A DNA stretch of 64,000 nucleotides from Listeria seeligeri serovar 1/2b str. SLCC3954 (GCF_000027145.1 NC_013891.1:2418001-2482000); one strand, 5' to 3'. Numbered from the stretch's first letter, positions 1 through 11,262 are shown. Numbers and translations: made by a program. Notes: generated by a model from the sequence alone, not told the origin.

Positions 1-23
1 AAGACCGTTAAAACTGTACTCAT
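1..23 (-). CDS. secG: SecG translocase subunit, 5' end only
   Basis: Only the first seven codons (MSTVLTV) are in the window; the gene runs off the left edge. A strong ribosome binding site, GGAGG, lies 8 bases before the ATG. SecG is a small membrane subunit of the SecYEG protein-export channel. The call rests on the N-terminal residues and on the remembered Listeria order rnr-esterase-secG-esterase-eno, so it is tentative. Confidence 0.5.
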
Positions 24-80
24 TGTTCTTTCCTCCTAAAACCGCCCAATTTGACTAAGGTTAATTTTACCATATTTGAG

Positions 81-109
81 ATTATACGTAAAGTCTTGTT
101 TCGATACAA
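81..109 (-). promoter_or_regulatory. SigA-type promoter for secG
   Basis: Read on the minus strand there is a -35 TTGTAT and a perfect -10 TATAAT separated by 17 bases, in the gap between the esterase stop and the secG start. A second possible pair, TTTACG and TAAAAT with 17 bases between them, lies just downstream. Confidence 0.55.
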
Positions 110-112
110 TCA

Positions 113-856
113 TTAAATAACTTTTTCCTCGAGCCAAACCAAATCGTCTAAGAAGTAGATTAAGTCTTCTTCTAAAATATCTTTTTCGCAGTCATTGACG
201 ATATCATGACCTGAACCTGCATAGAAACACAATTGTTTATCATCTGTGTGAATGTGTTTGAAAATATAATTGGCGTTATCTGCATCGATTTCTTCATCTT
301 GGCAGCCCTGCCCAATCATAGTTGGAACGTGAATTTTCTCGATATCTTTTGCAACATTTTTGTAAAAACTAGCACGTGCTTCCGTCATGATATCAATCTC
401 AGGAAGGTAGTTTTTCAACATATTGTCGGCTTCTTGTTCTACTATACCTTGTTTCTTTAATTGTTTAGTTAAATAGTTTTCGATTGGAATATAACGCATT
501 TTGCGGTTCACATTGGCACATAGTGGAACAATTGCTTTTGGTGAAAATGATTCTGCCATTTTGAGTGCAAAAACACCACCCATAGCTACTCCGACAATTG
601 CAATTTCATTATATCCATCTTTTTCAAGTTGACGATATCCAGCCACCGCATCTTCATACCACATTTCCGGTGTTGTTTTCAAGAAAATAGCAGGTTCATC
701 CCCGTGCCCCCTAAAATTTGGCGCATGTACTGTGTACCCATTTTCTGCTAGAATTTCTCCAAGTTCTCTTACGTCTTCTGTAGTCCCTGCAAAGCCATGC
801 AAGAGCAAAACAGCACGATTTCCCGCTTTTAACGTAAAGCTACGATCCGCACTCAT
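113..856 (-). CDS. Est-type carboxylesterase homologue lacking the nucleophile serine
   Basis: A 247-residue alpha/beta hydrolase of the Est30-like carboxylesterase family, which usually hydrolyses short-chain esters in the cytoplasm. The oxyanion-region motif HGFAG (20-24) is present, as are the likely acid Asp187 (QDEEID) and the catalytic His217 (SGHD). The nucleophile elbow, normally G-x-S-x-G, reads G-V-A-M-G, so residue 91 is Ala (codon GCT, bases 584-586). By the family mechanism this should abolish esterase activity, so the protein may be a binding or regulatory pseudo-enzyme. Length is normal and the frame is intact. The RBS AGGAGG lies upstream of the ATG. The gene sits directly upstream of secG in the direction of transcription. 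Confidence 0.85.
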   Translation of the reverse strand: MSADRSFTLKAGNRAVLLLHGFAGTTEDVRELGEILAENGYTVHAPNFRGHGDEPAIFLKTTPEMWYEDAVAGYRQLEKDGYNEIAIVGVAMGGVFALKMAESFSPKAIVPLCANVNRKMRYIPIENYLTKQLKKQGIVEQEADNMLKNYLPEIDIMTEARASFYKNVAKDIEKIHVPTMIGQGCQDEEIDADNANYIFKHIHTDDKQLCFYAGSGHDIVNDCEKDILEEDLIYFLDDLVWLEEKVI

Positions 857-1037
857 TTTTACGCAATCCTCCTAATATCATCACTTTTGTAATCCACTCT
901 ATTGTAGCCCATCTAAAGTAAATAAGCTACCTTTTGAGTTCTGACCAATAGACCAATATTAACCCTATCTATCAAAGTTGTCAAATACTTTTTCCGCACA
1001 TATTAAACACGTTGGTATTAAAGGCTTTCCGGCTTTT

Positions 1038-1757
1038 TTATTTGTGAATTTCTGCGCTTAAATTGGTAAAGAAATTATGAATTAACTGTAATAATTGTTT
1101 TGGTTTTTGTCTTGGTAAATAATGAAGACCGTTCCTTACAATTGCCATTTTGCCACGCTGAACCGAATGCACCATTTTCTTTGTGTCTTTAGAAGATATC
1201 AAATCGTATTCACCAACCACAGCTAAAAGTGGCGCGCTAATTTTTTGCAGATCTGTTTCAGACATATGCGGATGATAAATTGTTAGCGCAAGTTGCTGTT
1301 TCATCCGTTCAAAAAAACGACTAAATGGGGCTATAAGAAGCGCGGCTCCATAAGCAACTCGACAAAATAAATCTGGTAAAAACCGAATTTGGTTTACATG
1401 ATAATTTGTCCCAATCACTACAGAGGCGATTTGTCGATTCGGCTGCATTTTCCCCATAACCAAAGCAACGATACCACCGTCGCTATAACCAACTACTTTG
1501 TATTTATCAATTTTTAAAAAGTCGAGTAATGAAAGCATATCAAGTGCCATTATTTCGAAATCAAGTGGCATATCGCCTGCATCACTTTTTCCGTGGGCAC
1601 GACTATCTACAGCAATTACTTGATGATCAATTGATAAATCATCAATAATTCGCTTTAAGGAACGGTGGCTTTGACCATTGCCATGAATAAGCAGAACTGG
1701 TTCGCCAGTCCCAATAATTTGATAAAACAAATTAATTCCATTGATTTCTGCAATCAT
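1038..1757 (-). CDS. Alpha/beta-fold hydrolase
   Basis: A 239-residue single-domain alpha/beta hydrolase of unknown substrate. It has the oxyanion motif HGNGQS (about 25-30), the nucleophile elbow GYSDGG with Ser92, an acid candidate in GEYDLIS and a C-terminal histidine in GLHYLP, so the triad looks complete, unlike its neighbour. The start is set at the ATG of MIAEING because AAGGAG lies 10 bases upstream; an in-frame start nine codons earlier has no better site. It is likely a separate transcript from the esterase, given the 181-base gap. Confidence 0.8.
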   Translation of the reverse strand: MIAEINGINLFYQIIGTGEPVLLIHGNGQSHRSLKRIIDDLSIDHQVIAVDSRAHGKSDAGDMPLDFEIMALDMLSLLDFLKIDKYKVVGYSDGGIVALVMGKMQPNRQIASVVIGTNYHVNQIRFLPDLFCRVAYGAALLIAPFSRFFERMKQQLALTIYHPHMSETDLQKISAPLLAVVGEYDLISSKDTKKMVHSVQRGKMAIVRNGLHYLPRQKPKQLLQLIHNFFTNLSAEIHK

Positions 1758-1853
1758 AATAGCATTTCTCCTTGCTGAAAACATTTTCTATTCTTATTTT
1801 ACACCTGATTATACTTAATTTCCTATGAAAATGCTTCTATTTGGATTAAAATA

Positions 1854-1884
1854 CGCCTGATTCCATTATTGCTAGAATCAGGCG
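1854..1884 (-). terminator. Rho-independent terminator of the 55-residue gene
   Basis: A perfect inverted repeat, CGCCTGATTC with GAATCAGGCG, lies just after the stop codon and is followed on the minus strand by TATTTTAA. Confidence 0.75.
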
Positions 1885-1890
1885 CACTAT

Positions 1891-2058
1891 TCATTTCATA
1901 AGTCTACGGTGAAATTGCTGTTGTGGCATATCTGCATTAACGATTTTCTTTGGCACAGAATGCTTTTCGGCTAGAGAGTGGTTTTTTTCATGCACCACAG
2001 CGTCTTTGATTTTTGGTGTTTCGAGCACTTTTGAGGCCTGACTATTTTTTACTTTCAT
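1891..2058 (-). CDS. Small 55-residue protein, SigB-type promoter
   Basis: A short basic, hydrophilic open frame (MKVKNSQASK... ending RRLMK) with no hydrophobic segment and no motif I recognise. It is supported as a gene by a strong GGAGG eight bases before the chosen ATG, by its own terminator and by its own promoter. An in-frame ATG two codons earlier is too close to the Shine-Dalgarno sequence. It lies just after the eno terminator. From memory, the equivalent gene in L. monocytogenes (lmo2454) is in the SigB general-stress regulon, which fits the promoter seen here. Function unknown. Confidence 0.75.
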   Translation of the reverse strand: MKVKNSQASKVLETPKIKDAVVHEKNHSLAEKHSVPKKIVNADMPQQQFHRRLMK

Positions 2059-2082
2059 CAGCATTACCTCCTCTTCAAAACA

Positions 2083-2107
2083 TTACCCCACTAGTTATTT
2101 TTAAAAC
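2083..2107 (-). promoter_or_regulatory. SigB-type promoter of the 55-residue gene
   Basis: The minus strand reads GTTT, 15 bases, GGGTAA. The Listeria and Bacillus SigB consensus is GTTT, 13-17 bases, GGGWAT, so one base differs. The element lies 25 to 49 bases upstream of the start codon. Confidence 0.65.
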
Positions 2108-2112
2108 AGAAA

Positions 2113-2144
2113 AACACCGCGAAAATTTTACTTTTCGCGGTGTT
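2113..2144 (-). terminator. Terminator of the glycolytic operon after eno
   Basis: A 13-base perfect stem (AACACCGCGAAAA and its complement) with a 6-base loop is followed on the minus strand by a T-rich run, 20 bases after the eno stop. Confidence 0.9.
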
Positions 2145-2164
2145 TAGCGTTTTATTCAATCAAC

Positions 2165-3457
<1,293 letters not shown>

Positions 3458-3529
3458 TTATAATTCTCTCCTTTGTTGGATTCATTTGAATATAGATTCA
3501 AAGACCCATCCGTTTTTAAATTCGTTTTC

Positions 3530-3558
3530 ATTGTAGCTCTGTTTACTAAAAAACTAAA
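3530..3558 (-). promoter_or_regulatory. Possible internal promoter for eno
   Basis: A good -10 TACAAT is preceded by a weak TTTAGT at 17 bases in the gpmI-eno gap. An 18-base palindrome, TTTGAAT CTAT ATTCAAA, lies at 3485-3502 in the leader. Weak evidence only. Confidence 0.35.
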
Positions 3559-3571
3559 GCAATAACTAAAA

Positions 3572-5104
3572 TTATTTTTGAATTAAACTTTCGCCTGTCA
3601 TTTCGGCAGGTTTTTGAACGCCGAGCAAATCAAGCATTGTTGGTGCCACGTCAGCCAGACGACCACCTTCACGAAGCGTTACACCTTTTTTCGTTACAAT
3701 TACTGGAACTGGAACGGTAGTGTGTGCTGTGTGTGGTTTTCCTTCTGGAGTAGACATTGTTTCAGAGTTACCATGGTCGGCGAAAATAATCGCTGAACCA
3801 CCTTTTTCTAAAATAAGGTCTACTACACGGCCAAGGTTTTCATCTACTGCTTCGATTGCCTTGATAGTTGGCTCAAGCATACCTGAGTGCCCAACCATGT
3901 CTGGGTTTGCAAAGTTTAAGATAATGGCATCGTGTTTGTCGTTTTTGATGTCTTCCACAAGTGCGTCGGTTACTTCATACGCGCTCATTTCAGGTTGTAA
4001 ATCGTATGTTTCTACTTTTGGCGAATTGATAAGAATACGGCTTTCACCAGGGAATTCTTCATTTCGACCACCATTCATAAAGAAGGTAACATGCGGATAT
4101 TTTTCTGTTTCAGCAATACGCAGTTGCGCAAGGCCTTCATTAGAAAGTACTTCACCGATTACATTTTTCATTTCAATTGGCTCAAAAGCAACTTCAGCAT
4201 CAACGCTTGGATTGTATAGAGTCATTGTAACGAACTTGATGTTTTTAGGATGATTTTCACCACGGTCGAAATGTTCCCATTCTTTATCAGTGAATGCGTT
4301 AGAAAGTTGAATCGCGCGGTCAGGACGGAAATTGAAGAAAATAACTGCATCGTTGTCTTTTACTGTTGCAACAGGTTTGCCATCTTTAGTAATGATAGCT
4401 GGAACAACGAATTCATCATTTTTGTCATTAGCGTAAGAAGCTTTGACAAGTTCAATTGGATCTTCAAATTTTTCACCTTCAGCACTCACGATTGCTTTAT
4501 ATGCTTTTTCAACACGTTCCCAGCGTTTGTCACGATCCATTGCGTAGAAGCGGCCAGAAACAGTTGCAATCGCGCCATAGTTTAAATCACTAATCGCTTT
4601 TTGTAATGTTTCTAAGTACTCTACGGAAGATTGTTGAGCTACGTCACGACCATCAAGGAATGCATGGATGTAAACGTTTTTCACGCCTTTATCTTTGGCT
4701 GTTTCAAGCAGTGCAACAAGATGATTAATGTGACTGTGCACACCGCCGTCTGAAAGTAAGCCAAACAAATGTAGATCAGAGTTGTTTTCTTTTGTATAAG
4801 TGAAAGCATTGTTTAGGGCTTTATTTTTTTGGAATTCGCCTTCTTCAATTGCTTTATCAATACGTGTTAAGCTTTGGTAGACAATACGTCCGGCTCCGAT
4901 ATTAGTATGGCCAACTTCGGAGTTACCCATTTGACCTTCCGGAAGACCAACGTCAAGTCCAGCAGCTTTAAGTTCCCCGTGAGGAAAATTAGCCCAATAA
5001 CGGTCAAAGTTTGGTTTGTTCGCTTGAGCTACAGCATTACCTACTGTTTCTGCACGTTTACCAAAACCATCGAGGATAATAATTGCTACAGGTGATTTAC
5101 TCAT
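3572..5104 (-). CDS. gpmI: 2,3-bisphosphoglycerate-independent phosphoglycerate mutase
   Basis: A 510-residue cofactor-independent phosphoglycerate mutase interconverting 3- and 2-phosphoglycerate; Mn-dependent in Bacillus relatives. It belongs to the alkaline phosphatase superfamily: the N-terminal DGFG metal motif, the phosphorylated serine Ser62 in MGNSEVGH, the DGRD motif, and the C-terminal ADHGNSE and [10 protein letters not shown] metal ligands are all present. The start lies one base after the tpiA stop, so the genes are probably translationally coupled. Length is typical of the Bacillus enzyme. Confidence 0.98.
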   Translation of the reverse strand: MSKSPVAIIILDGFGKRAETVGNAVAQANKPNFDRYWANFPHGELKAAGLDVGLPEGQMGNSEVGHTNIGAGRIVYQSLTRIDKAIEEGEFQKNKALNNAFTYTKENNSDLHLFGLLSDGGVHSHINHLVALLETAKDKGVKNVYIHAFLDGRDVAQQSSVEYLETLQKAISDLNYGAIATVSGRFYAMDRDKRWERVEKAYKAIVSAEGEKFEDPIELVKASYANDKNDEFVVPAIITKDGKPVATVKDNDAVIFFNFRPDRAIQLSNAFTDKEWEHFDRGENHPKNIKFVTMTLYNPSVDAEVAFEPIEMKNVIGEVLSNEGLAQLRIAETEKYPHVTFFMNGGRNEEFPGESRILINSPKVETYDLQPEMSAYEVTDALVEDIKNDKHDAIILNFANPDMVGHSGMLEPTIKAIEAVDENLGRVVDLILEKGGSAIIFADHGNSETMSTPEGKPHTAHTTVPVPVIVTKKGVTLREGGRLADVAPTMLDLLGVQKPAEMTGESLIQK

Positions 5105-5105
5105 T

Positions 5106-5906
<801 letters not shown>

Positions 5907-7097
5907 TTATTTGTCGCTAATGGAAGCAACACCAGGAAGCTCTTTACCTTCAAGATATTCTAGAGACGCACCGCCACCAGTGGAAATATGTGTGAATTTG
6001 TCAGCAAAACCTAAGTCCATAGCTGCTGCTGCAGAATCCCCACCACCGATAATTGTAGTTGCATCAGTTAGGTTTGCAATAGCTTCACAAACGCCAATTG
6101 TACCTTTAGCAAAGTTGCTAAGTTCGAATACGCCCATTGGACCATTCCAAACAACTGTTTTAGCGCCTTGAAGTTCTTTAGTAAATAAGTCGATTGTTGC
6201 TTGACCTATATCAAGTCCCATTTCATCAGCAGGAATACTATCTGCATCTACTGTATGGAAAGGAGCATCGTTACTGAATTCTTTAGAAACAACAGCATCA
6301 ACTGGTAATACTAATTTGTCGCCAGCTTTTTCAAGTAAGCCTTTAGCAAGTTCGACTTTATCTGCTTCTAGAAGAGATTTACCGATTTCTTGACCTTGAG
6401 CTGCCATGAAAGTGAAAGTCATTCCGCCACCAACAAGTACTTTGTCTGCTTTTGTAAGTAAGTTTTCAATAACACCGATTTTGTCAGAAACTTTAGCGCC
6501 ACCTAAGATTGCTACTAGAGGACGAGCTGGATTGTCAACTACACCGCCGATAAATTTGATTTCTTTCTCCATCAAAAATCCTGCCGCTGATTCTAAGTTA
6601 GAAGCGATTCCAACGTTAGACGCGTGCGCACGGTGAGCAGTACCAAAAGCGTCATTTACGAAAACGTCGCCTAGGCTAGCCCAGTATTTTCCAAGTTCTG
6701 GATCATTTTTGCTTTCTTTTTTACCATCAATATCTTCAAAACGTGTATTTTCAAAAAGAAGTACTTCGCCGTCTTTTAACTCATCAATTGCTTTTTCAAG
6801 TTCTGGACCACGAGTAGTAGGAACGAATTTCACTTCTTTTCCAAGTAATTCGCTTAAACGAGCGGCTACTGGACGAAGAGATTTTCCTTCTTTATCTTCT
6901 TCAGTTTTTACTTTTCCAAGGTGAGAAAATAGGATTGCTTTACCATTTTGTTCTAAGATGTATTCGATAGTTGGAAGTGCTGCTACGATACGGTTATCGT
7001 TGGTAATTTTACCGTCTTTCATTGGCACGTTAAAGTCAACACGAACTAAAACTTTTTTGTCTTTTAAATCTAAATCAGTTACAACTTTTTTAGCCAT
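5907..7097 (-). CDS. pgk: Phosphoglycerate kinase
   Basis: A 396-residue kinase making ATP from 1,3-bisphosphoglycerate. Seen motifs: VRVDFNVP near residue 20, the substrate-binding FSHLGK and [13 protein letters not shown] regions, [10 protein letters not shown] at the start of the C-terminal domain, WNGPMGVFE and the nucleotide-binding GGGDSAAA. Full length with a good RBS (AGGAAC before ATG). It is separated from gap by a 135-base spacer with a strong stem-loop, which may set different mRNA levels for gap and the downstream genes. Confidence 0.98.
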   Translation of the reverse strand: MAKKVVTDLDLKDKKVLVRVDFNVPMKDGKITNDNRIVAALPTIEYILEQNGKAILFSHLGKVKTEEDKEGKSLRPVAARLSELLGKEVKFVPTTRGPELEKAIDELKDGEVLLFENTRFEDIDGKKESKNDPELGKYWASLGDVFVNDAFGTAHRAHASNVGIASNLESAAGFLMEKEIKFIGGVVDNPARPLVAILGGAKVSDKIGVIENLLTKADKVLVGGGMTFTFMAAQGQEIGKSLLEADKVELAKGLLEKAGDKLVLPVDAVVSKEFSNDAPFHTVDADSIPADEMGLDIGQATIDLFTKELQGAKTVVWNGPMGVFELSNFAKGTIGVCEAIANLTDATTIIGGGDSAAAAMDLGFADKFTHISTGGGASLEYLEGKELPGVASISDK

Positions 7098-7152
7098 TTT
7101 AGAGTTCCTCCATTGATTTTAAAGGATTAGGGTTGCCCCCGTTATTTCAGAA

Positions 7153-7184
7153 AATAAGCGGAAACAATAGTGTCTCCGCTTATT
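7153..7184 (-). other. Intercistronic stem-loop between gap and pgk
   Basis: A perfect 10-base stem (AATAAGCGGA with TCCGCTTATT) and a 12-base loop, followed by only TTCTG on the minus strand. It lacks a full T-run, so it is more likely a partial terminator or an RNA-stability element that raises gap message over pgk. Confidence 0.65.
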
Positions 7185-7232
7185 CTTGTTATTGCTGAAG
7201 TGGCAAGCACCTCAGTAAAATTAATCTGCTAA

Positions 7233-8243
7233 TTATTTAGCAATTTTTGCAAAGTATTCTAAAGTACGTACTAATTGAGCAGTGTAGCTCATTTCGTTAT
7301 CGTACCAAGCTACAGTTTTAACTAATTGTTGATCGCCAACTGTAAGAACTTTTGTTTGAGTTTCATCAAATAATGAACCGAAAGTCATGCCTTTGATGTC
7401 AGAAGAAACAACTTGGTCATTAGTATAACCGAATGTTTCTGGATCAGAAGCTGCTTCCATAGCTGCATTAACTTCATCAACAGTTACTTTTTTGTCAAGA
7501 ACTGTTACTAATTCAGTAAGGGAACCAGTTGGAACTGGAACACGTTGAGCAGCTCCGTCTAATTTACCTTTAAGGCTTGGTAATACTTCACCGATAGCTT
7601 TTGCAGCACCAGTTGTATTAGGGATGATATTTTCTGCAGCAGCACGAGCACGACGGAAGTCACCTTTTGGATGTGGAGCGTCTAATGTATTTTGGTCACC
7701 AGTGTACGCGTGAATTGTAGTCATTAGGCCTTCAACAACACCAAATTTGTCTTCTAAAACTTTAGCCATTGGAGCTAAACAGTTAGTAGTACAGCTTGCG
7801 CCAGAGATAACTGTTTCAGTCCCGTCTAATGTTTCATGGTTTACATTGTAAACGATTGTTTTCATGTCGCCAGTTGCTGGAGCGGAGATAACAACTTTTT
7901 TAGCGCCAGCTTTAATGTGTAATTCAGCTTTGTCTTGTGCTGTGAAGAAACCAGTACATTCTAGAACGATGTCTACTCCTAGGTCGCCCCATGGAAGTTC
8001 TTCTGGGTTACGGTTAGCTAATACTTTAACTTCTTTACCGTTTACGTTGAAGAAACCATCATGTACTTCTACTTCACCGTCGAAACGGCCTTGAGTTGTA
8101 TCATATTTTAACAGGTGAGCTAACATTTTAGCGTCTGTTAAGTCATTGATTGCAACAACTTCAATTCCTTCCACATTTTGAATACGACGGAATGCTAGAC
8201 GTCCGATACGTCCAAAACCATTAATACCAACTTTAACTGTCAT
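7233..8243 (-). CDS. gap: Glyceraldehyde-3-phosphate dehydrogenase (glycolytic)
   Basis: A 336-residue NAD-dependent GAPDH that oxidises glyceraldehyde-3-phosphate to 1,3-bisphosphoglycerate. Seen: the Rossmann motif INGFGRIGR (8-16), Asp34 in AINDLTD (favours NAD), the catalytic Cys151 in SGASCTTNC, His178 in TTIHAYTGD, and the WYDNEMSY C-terminus. It lies 32 bases downstream of its repressor gene cggR with a strong AGGAGG RBS, the arrangement known for Bacillus gapA. Expression should rise on sugars through relief of CggR. Confidence 0.98.
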   Translation of the reverse strand: MTVKVGINGFGRIGRLAFRRIQNVEGIEVVAINDLTDAKMLAHLLKYDTTQGRFDGEVEVHDGFFNVNGKEVKVLANRNPEELPWGDLGVDIVLECTGFFTAQDKAELHIKAGAKKVVISAPATGDMKTIVYNVNHETLDGTETVISGASCTTNCLAPMAKVLEDKFGVVEGLMTTIHAYTGDQNTLDAPHPKGDFRRARAAAENIIPNTTGAAKAIGEVLPSLKGKLDGAAQRVPVPTGSLTELVTVLDKKVTVDEVNAAMEAASDPETFGYTNDQVVSSDIKGMTFGSLFDETQTKVLTVGDQQLVKTVAWYDNEMSYTAQLVRTLEYFAKIAK

Positions 8244-8275
8244 AAGTCAATTTCCTCCTTGAAAATAGTGTTTTT

Positions 8276-9322
8276 TTATTTCAAAAGGGTATTACTCCCT
8301 TTTAAAAGCGTCTTTGCTGCTCCTTCATCCGTGATTAAAATCGTATTTTTCGGAGCACTTTTCATATACGATTTGATAGCTTTGGCTTTCGATGTACCAC
8401 CTGCTACAGCGATGATATGCGGGATTTGCGCTAAGTCTTCAAATTGAAGACCGAATGTAGGAACTTTATGTACAACCTCGCCTTGTTCATCAAAATAATA
8501 GCCAAATGCTTCACCAACGGCTTTACGATGGATGATTTTTTCAAGTACATCTTCGCCGGTATGTCTGCGTTTCGCCATTGCGAGCGCATCACCTATGCCT
8601 AAAATAATTGCATTTGCGGATTGTACTAATCGTAAGCCTTCTTGAATTGCCGGTTCTTTCAGTAAGGAACGGTAGGCTTCTTCGCCAAGCTGTTCAGGTA
8701 CATAGAGAACGCGGTGCTTGGTGTTCGTCTTTGTTGCCATCTTGTCACAAATTGTATTCGCTTGATTGTCAAGGTCTTCACCAATACCTCCACGACCGGG
8801 AACGAACAGTAATTCTCTTCCTTTTGCAAAATCTGTTGTCATCATTTCCGCAACAGTTGCCATTGTAGAGCCGCCCATAACTGCGACGATATTTCTTTTT
8901 TCAGTGAGCGCCATGTCTAATTGTTCTACTGCCACACGTCCCATTTCTTCGCGAACCCATGGAGTATCATCACTATCACCTTGCACTACCAAGCATTTTT
9001 TGATTTGCAGTTTTTTTGCTAATTGCTCTTCCATCGAATGTAACCCTGAAAGTTGATTCATCACGCTTTCTAAATCACGAAAAACAATCAATCCTTCTTT
9101 TGTAACGGTCATTCCGGATGAAGCAATTTCTACTAATCCTTGTGCTTTCAAAAATTCAACTTCACCTCGCAGGACTCGTTCACTCATGCCTAACATTCCG
9201 GCAAGTGTACGTCTCCCAACTGGTTCAGAAAAATAAATCGAGCGTAGGATTTGATAGCGTTTTTGCATAATCATTAAAACGTCGGGCAATAACTTTTTCT
9301 GAATGTTAATTAAGTCTGACAT
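8276..9322 (-). CDS. cggR: CggR, central glycolytic genes repressor
   Basis: A SorC/DeoR-family repressor of 348 residues, close to the 340 of Bacillus CggR. The N-terminal winged helix (about 30-80, with GRRTLAGMLGMSERVLRGEV) is followed by a sugar-phosphate-binding domain (from about 100, with VMGGSTMATVAE, FVPGRGGIGE and the C-terminal AVAGGTSKAKAI). In Bacillus the effector is fructose-1,6-bisphosphate. The start is set at MSDLINIQ because GAGGAG lies 8-10 bases upstream; a longer frame of 13 more codons would begin inside the operator region. First gene of the glycolytic operon, so autoregulated. Confidence 0.95.
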   Translation of the reverse strand: MSDLINIQKKLLPDVLMIMQKRYQILRSIYFSEPVGRRTLAGMLGMSERVLRGEVEFLKAQGLVEIASSGMTVTKEGLIVFRDLESVMNQLSGLHSMEEQLAKKLQIKKCLVVQGDSDDTPWVREEMGRVAVEQLDMALTEKRNIVAVMGGSTMATVAEMMTTDFAKGRELLFVPGRGGIGEDLDNQANTICDKMATKTNTKHRVLYVPEQLGEEAYRSLLKEPAIQEGLRLVQSANAIILGIGDALAMAKRRHTGEDVLEKIIHRKAVGEAFGYYFDEQGEVVHKVPTFGLQFEDLAQIPHIIAVAGGTSKAKAIKSYMKSAPKNTILITDEGAAKTLLKGSNTLLK

Positions 9323-9344
9323 TTTTAATTGCTCCTCATCTTTG

Positions 9345-9380
9345 GACGCTTGGTGACCCACTTAGTCATATGGCGTCCCG
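9345..9380 (-). promoter_or_regulatory. CggR operator
   Basis: The minus strand reads CGGGAC-N6-TGAC, 4 bases, TGGGTC-N6-CGTC. The Bacillus operator is CGGGAC-N6-TGTC-N4-CGGGAC-N6-TGTC, so spacing is exact and only a few bases differ. It starts 23 bases upstream of the cggR ATG and downstream of both candidate promoters, the position expected for a repressor that blocks elongating polymerase. Confidence 0.9.
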
Positions 9381-9398
9381 TTAGAACTAAAAAAAGTA

Positions 9399-9426
9399 GA
9401 GATAGAGGTTTAACTTAAACTTTCAA
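9399..9426 (-). promoter_or_regulatory. Proximal promoter of the cggR operon
   Basis: A -35 TTGAAA and -10 TATCTC separated by 16 bases. The predicted start, near 9392, would put the operator at about +12 to +48, as in Bacillus subtilis. Confidence 0.45.
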
Positions 9427-9548
9427 GACTATTAAACTAAGCTAATTCAGCCCGTCACAAATTGTCTCTCAATGTGTTTTTTACCCCTTCTCTTTTTGCT
9501 TACGTCGGTGAAACTTCTTTATCGTTCTTTTACTACCCTACGTTCCCT

Positions 9549-9577
9549 ATTCTAACAGTCTTAGCATAAATCTTCAA
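9549..9577 (-). promoter_or_regulatory. Distal promoter upstream of cggR
   Basis: TTGAAG, 17 bases, TAGAAT: a better SigA match than the proximal one. It would give a leader of about 220 bases running through the operator before cggR. Confidence 0.55.
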
Positions 9578-9715
9578 GTATTAAGTGGGACATTTATGAA
9601 ATATTCACCTGAAATTTACAATTAATAATTATCTTGTAACCTTCTAAACAGGCTATATTAGTTGTTTTCCACCTTCTTCAAAAACGAAACATGCTCTATA
9701 AGTTTTTTTGCTTTT

Positions 9716-9767
9716 AAAAAGACGTTTTTTGTCCCACAGCCTACTCTTGGGGCAAAAACGTCTTTTT
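9716..9767 (-). terminator. Terminator of rpoN
   Basis: Long stem AAAAAGACGTTTTTTG pairing with CAAAAACGTCTTTTT, loop about 21 bases. It overlaps the rpoN stop codon. Confidence 0.8.
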
Positions 9768-11109
9768 AAAATCTTTTTCTTTTGGATGATGAAGGGATGT
9801 TTAGTTCTAAACGATATTTAGCAATAGCTCTTCTAGAAACTTGAATTTCTTTTTCTGCGAGCATATCTACAATTTTTTGATCAGAAAGTGGTTTTAGTTT
9901 GTTCTCTGCTGCAACAAATTCTTGCACCATTTTTTTGATGGTTGTACTGGAAACATCGCCTAAGTCTTCATTATCAGAAGATTTTTTCTGTAAACCAGAT
10001 GCGAAAAAACGTCTCAATTCATAAACACCAGTGCTTGTTTCCATGTATTTACCATTGACCGCTCGGCTAACGGTAGATTCGTGTACATCAAGTTCTTCCG
10101 CTACTTCTTTCAAAGTTAATGGTTGTAAATGGGCTGAGTTATCTAAGAAATAGGCTTTTTGGTGTTGGACGATTGCCTCACCAACTCGTTGCAATGTACT
10201 TTCCCGCTGTTCGATGCCTTTTTTTATCCAATCGAATTCTCCGGCTTTTTCACGTAAAAATTGGGCCACGTCTTTTTCTTCTGTTGCGCGCATCGTTTCG
10301 TAGTATGCAGATTGAAAGCGAACTTGTGGTAAAAATTGTTTTGCAAGTGTAACGACAAGGTCATTATCGTTTTGTAATAAAATTAAGTCTGGCACAACGT
10401 ATTGGACACGCTCGGATTCAAATTCAGAACCAGGCTTAGGATTTAATGTTTGAATATAATCAGATACTTCTTGGATATCTTGCAAAGTGACATCCATTTC
10501 AGTAGCAATTTTCTTCCATTTCTTTTCAGCGAATTCCGTGAAGAATTTTTGGATAACATCATATGCAATATAAGGAGCATCTGGGGAACGTTCGATTTGC
10601 AGCAAAATACATTCGCGCGCATCTCTAGCACCAACACCAGCTGGCTCCATACTTTGTAAGATTTCAAGCCCTTCTAAAATATTTGAATCATCCATCAAAA
10701 GTGCCGCAGCGACATCGTTTAAGTCGATTTGCAAATAACCATTATCACTTAAACTTTCTATTAAATATAAAACAATAATTTTGTGTGTTTGAGTCACGTT
10801 CATCAACTGGAGCTGTTCTTTTAGCGCATCAGCTAATGTTAGCTTGTTATCCGCAATTTGTTCTAGCCAGTCTGTATCATCTGAACTTCCAGAACTTTTA
10901 CGGCTACTATAGGAAAAATCTGCTCCAATATCTGAGCCTGGAATCACTTCAATTAATGGGTTCTCAAGTGCTTTATCTTCTAAAAATGCCATTAAATCAG
11001 CTGTTGCAAATTGTAGCATAGCAATAGACTGTGACAATTGTTGCGTCATATTTAATTTCAGCGATTGTTTTTGTTGTTGCTTTTGGACGAAATTAGATTC
11101 TAAACGCAC
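9766..11109 (-). CDS. rpoN: RNA polymerase sigma-54 factor
   Basis: A 447-residue SigL/RpoN factor that, with an enhancer-binding ATPase activator, directs transcription from -24/-12 promoters (in Listeria mostly PTS operons). Region I is the glutamine-rich N-terminus (QQQKQSLKLNMTQQLSQSIAMLQF-like, positions about 8-31). The helix-turn-helix VAEELDVHESTVSRAVNGKY lies at about 340, and the RpoN box SRRAIAKYRL at about 425-434. I chose a GTG start (codon for VRLESNF) because GGAGG lies 8 bases upstream; in-frame ATGs upstream lack this. No enhancer-binding protein gene is next to it. Confidence 0.95.
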   Translation of the reverse strand: MRLESNFVQKQQQKQSLKLNMTQQLSQSIAMLQFATADLMAFLEDKALENPLIEVIPGSDIGADFSYSSRKSSGSSDDTDWLEQIADNKLTLADALKEQLQLMNVTQTHKIIVLYLIESLSDNGYLQIDLNDVAAALLMDDSNILEGLEILQSMEPAGVGARDARECILLQIERSPDAPYIAYDVIQKFFTEFAEKKWKKIATEMDVTLQDIQEVSDYIQTLNPKPGSEFESERVQYVVPDLILLQNDNDLVVTLAKQFLPQVRFQSAYYETMRATEEKDVAQFLREKAGEFDWIKKGIEQRESTLQRVGEAIVQHQKAYFLDNSAHLQPLTLKEVAEELDVHESTVSRAVNGKYMETSTGVYELRRFFASGLQKKSSDNEDLGDVSSTTIKKMVQEFVAAENKLKPLSDQKIVDMLAEKEIQVSRRAIAKYRLELNIPSSSKRKRF

Positions 11110-11230
11110 AAATAAAACCTCCATTAAAAATAAGTCTGCTTTAACTAAATGATATTCCATTCCTATTAGTTATTATAACATGGCGTTTTTTAAATTACAG
11201 TAGATTCTGTCCATCAAAGCGCAAAAAAAA

Positions 11231-11254
11231 CCAAGCACTCAAGCGAGCACTTGG
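11231..11254 (-). terminator. Terminator of the dipeptidase gene
   Basis: A CCAAG/CTTGG stem with an inner CTC/GAG pair and two mismatches, followed by eight T residues on the minus strand. Confidence 0.65.
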
Positions 11255-11262
11255 ACTTTTGA

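Larger units (their letters stand above)
9323..9765 (-). other. cggR upstream region, 443 bases without a gene
   Basis: From the cggR side this stretch holds the CggR operator, a proximal and a distal promoter, an AT-rich spacer and the rpoN terminator. I see no convincing small open frame with a ribosome site in it. Confidence 0.6.
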
